Positions 5,061 through 6,289 of a DNA stretch of 6,289 nucleotides are shown one piece after another. Position numbers and translations under genes: made by a program. The notes beneath the pieces were generated by a model, which ran no database searches, had not been told where the DNA came from, and was given only the letters and a program-made list of their open reading frames with translations. Origin of the DNA: Desulfobacterales bacterium (lineage in GTDB: Bacteria > Desulfobacterota > Desulfobacteria > Desulfobacterales > JAHEIW01); assembly GCA_030145015.1 (NCBI GenBank), contig JAQYWI010000261.1, positions 1 through 6,289 of the forward strand, given 5' to 3'. Every line of letters starts with the position of its first letter. The first letter of the stretch is position 1.

Positions 5061-6167
5061 TTAAAAGTCAGGTGTCAGTACAATCCGCTTGTCCGGGGAC
5101 ACTTTGTGGGCCTCATCAAAGGTTTCCACTATCGTGCTCATGGGGCGGGTTTGCACGAAGGCATCGATGTTGATTTTGTTTTTGACAACCATATCCAGTA
5201 CAATCGGATAATATTCCGGCAGACATCCCCATGTCCCCATAATATCTGCATCAAAGGCCATCAATTTGCCAAACATGTATTCGGCTTTTGCAAGTCCGAA
5301 CCCGACCACAATCAATTTGCCCACAAAACTCAGCAGGCTAAGTGCAAGCTCCTGCCCTCCTCCGGCACCGGTGACCTCGAAAATTTTCCAGCCGAAACTC
5401 GGCAGTCCGTTCTCTTTACAGATGCCTTTGAATTCTTTGGAAACCGCTCTGGCATCTTTGTCGGTGGAATTGATGACAATATCAGTCCCGTATTGAAGGG
5501 CCCGGTCAAGTTTGGCCTGGTTGCGTGCAATACCCACAACCGTATTTGCGCCTAACGCCTTGGCGGTTTGCCCCATATATTGCCCCACCCCGCCGGTAAT
5601 ACCGACAACAGCTACATTATCGCCCGGTTGCAAATCGGCTCTTTTGGCAGCCTGGTAGGGTGTGGTGGCGGCATCAGCTACAACCGCCAGATGGGCCAAT
5701 GGAATATCGCCTCGATTCTTTACCTCGCACAAATCAATACTGGGCACCGGGATATGACTGGAGAACCCGCCATAAACGCCAAGGCTGTTTCCCGGCATTT
5801 TCTGACCCAGGCATCTGTTGCCGCGGCCGCTTTTGCAAAGGATGCATTTGCGACAGGGCATGACCGCGGGAATGATGACCTCTTTGCCAATCCATTCTTC
5901 ATCTCCCGCGACTACAGTTCCCGCAATTTCATGACCCAATGTCAGGGGCGGCTTAGAAACCGTGGGTACACCATCATAAAAATAACCTAAATCTGTATGA
6001 CAAACACCACAGCCGGCGACCTCAACCAGCGCTTCACCGGGTTTTAATTCCGGAACCGGAATTTCCGTTTTTTCAATTTTGCCTGGCGTCACCTCTTTGG
6101 TTTCCCGATCGCGGGAAGTGGGTTGGACCATCTGCCAGGTTTGGATTTTGTCTGGTACGCCTGCCAT
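5061..6167 (-). CDS. had: 6-hydroxycyclohex-1-ene-1-carbonyl-CoA dehydrogenase (Had), zinc-type MDR
   Basis: Had oxidises 6-hydroxycyclohex-1-ene-1-carbonyl-CoA to the 6-oxo compound with NAD+, directly supplying BamA. The product (368 residues from the chosen start) is a medium-chain, zinc-dependent dehydrogenase. It has GCGVCHTD (52-59) with catalytic zinc ligand Cys56, GHE (78-80), four structural-zinc cysteines at 105, 108, 111 and 119, and a Rossmann loop GITGGVGQ (189-196). Calling it Had rather than a general alcohol dehydrogenase rests on adjacency to bamA and the overall sequence character. The ATG at 6167 is preferred over the upstream in-frame ATG at 6206 because AAAGGAGG (6180-6173) lies five bases before it, while the upstream ATG has no ribosome binding site and would add 13 A/T-rich-coded residues. 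It is probably the first gene of a had-bamA unit. The dienoyl-CoA hydratase gene is not adjacent in this window. Confidence 0.93.
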   Translation of the reverse strand: MAGVPDKIQTWQMVQPTSRDRETKEVTPGKIEKTEIPVPELKPGEALVEVAGCGVCHTDLGYFYDGVPTVSKPPLTLGHEIAGTVVAGDEEWIGKEVIIPAVMPCRKCILCKSGRGNRCLGQKMPGNSLGVYGGFSSHIPVPSIDLCEVKNRGDIPLAHLAVVADAATTPYQAAKRADLQPGDNVAVVGITGGVGQYMGQTAKALGANTVVGIARNQAKLDRALQYGTDIVINSTDKDARAVSKEFKGICKENGLPSFGWKIFEVTGAGGGQELALSLLSFVGKLIVVGFGLAKAEYMFGKLMAFDADIMGTWGCLPEYYPIVLDMVVKNKINIDAFVQTRPMSTIVETFDEAHKVSPDKRIVLTPDF

Positions 6168-6289
6168 AATATCCTCCTTTGTTATTTTTATTTTTGTTTC
6201 CTGCATTTTTTCTAAATAACTGAAATAATTATTTTTTATTCTACTTTTGTGCTTGATATTTCCTCCGTGTTCGTTTAGAGTTTATTTGC
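6168..6289 (-). other. A+T-rich leader region upstream of had
   Basis: This stretch holds the had Shine-Dalgarno site (6180-6173) and is very A+T-rich. I see a 12-bp palindrome AAATAATTATTT (6223-6234) that could be a regulator site, and an orphan GGAGG (6266-6262, minus strand) with no start codon behind it. One minus frame ends in TAA at 6277-6275, which could be the stop of a gene beyond the window edge, but four codons are too few to tell. No convincing sigma-70 or sigma-54 promoter is visible, so had may be transcribed from further upstream. Confidence 0.4.

Noticed and set aside
5043..5990. Two plus-strand open frames of 170 and 140 residues opposite had
   Set aside because: They lie antisense to a well-supported MDR dehydrogenase and show no motifs or ribosome binding sites; they are shadow frames.
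6262..6289. End of an upstream gene or a start signal at the right edge
   Set aside because: One frame reaches TAA after four codons and an orphan GGAGG has no start codon after it; too little sequence to support a feature.
1..6289. tRNA, rRNA, insertion sequence or prophage genes
   Set aside because: I saw no tRNA cloverleaf, rRNA segment, transposase or integrase motif on either strand.

Overview
The window looks like a chromosomal piece of a strictly anaerobic, aromatic-degrading bacterium, most likely a sulfate-reducing or syntrophic member of the former Deltaproteobacteria (Desulfobacterota). The evidence is an adjacent pair of benzoyl-CoA pathway genes (had and bamA/oah), a C-terminal fragment of an HgdB-type 2-hydroxyacyl-CoA dehydratase/benzoyl-CoA reductase subunit, a MeaB-type G protein, and repeat-rich intergenic DNA. 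The assignment is inference from gene content; no rRNA or other phylogenetic marker is present.

Layout. On the plus strand, 1-489 is the 3' end of the HgdB-family gene, cut by the window edge. All other genes are on the minus strand. From right to left in transcription order they are: had (6167-5061), bamA (5006-3864), an intrinsic terminator (3837-3793), an acuA-like GNAT acetyltransferase with its own promoter and overlapping dyad (promoter near 3732-3704, gene 3644-2988), a fold-type IV aminotransferase (2704-1787), and meaB (1640-687). MeaB and the plus-strand fragment converge on a 197-bp gap.

How the genes fit together. Had oxidises 6-hydroxycyclohex-1-ene-1-carbonyl-CoA, and BamA hydrolytically opens the resulting 6-oxo ring to 3-hydroxypimelyl-CoA. 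Both have strong Shine-Dalgarno sites and they end at one strong terminator, so they form a compact transcription unit. The dienoyl-CoA hydratase that normally precedes Had is not in the window. The AcuA-like enzyme resembles the Bacillus protein that acetylates and inactivates acetyl-CoA synthetase. Next to a CoA-thioester pathway it could control acyl-CoA ligases, but that is inference. The aminotransferase and meaB have no obvious pathway link to the aromatic genes.

The least expected structure is in the gaps. Three intergenic regions hold degenerate periodic arrays. Two are built on a strict 7-bp phase (1643-1774 and 2835-2942) and flank the aminotransferase gene; the third (500-609) is built on 9-bp units. 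Each array contains its own inverted complement, so each could fold into a long hairpin. The first 7-bp array ends two bases before the meaB start codon, where no ribosome binding site is visible.
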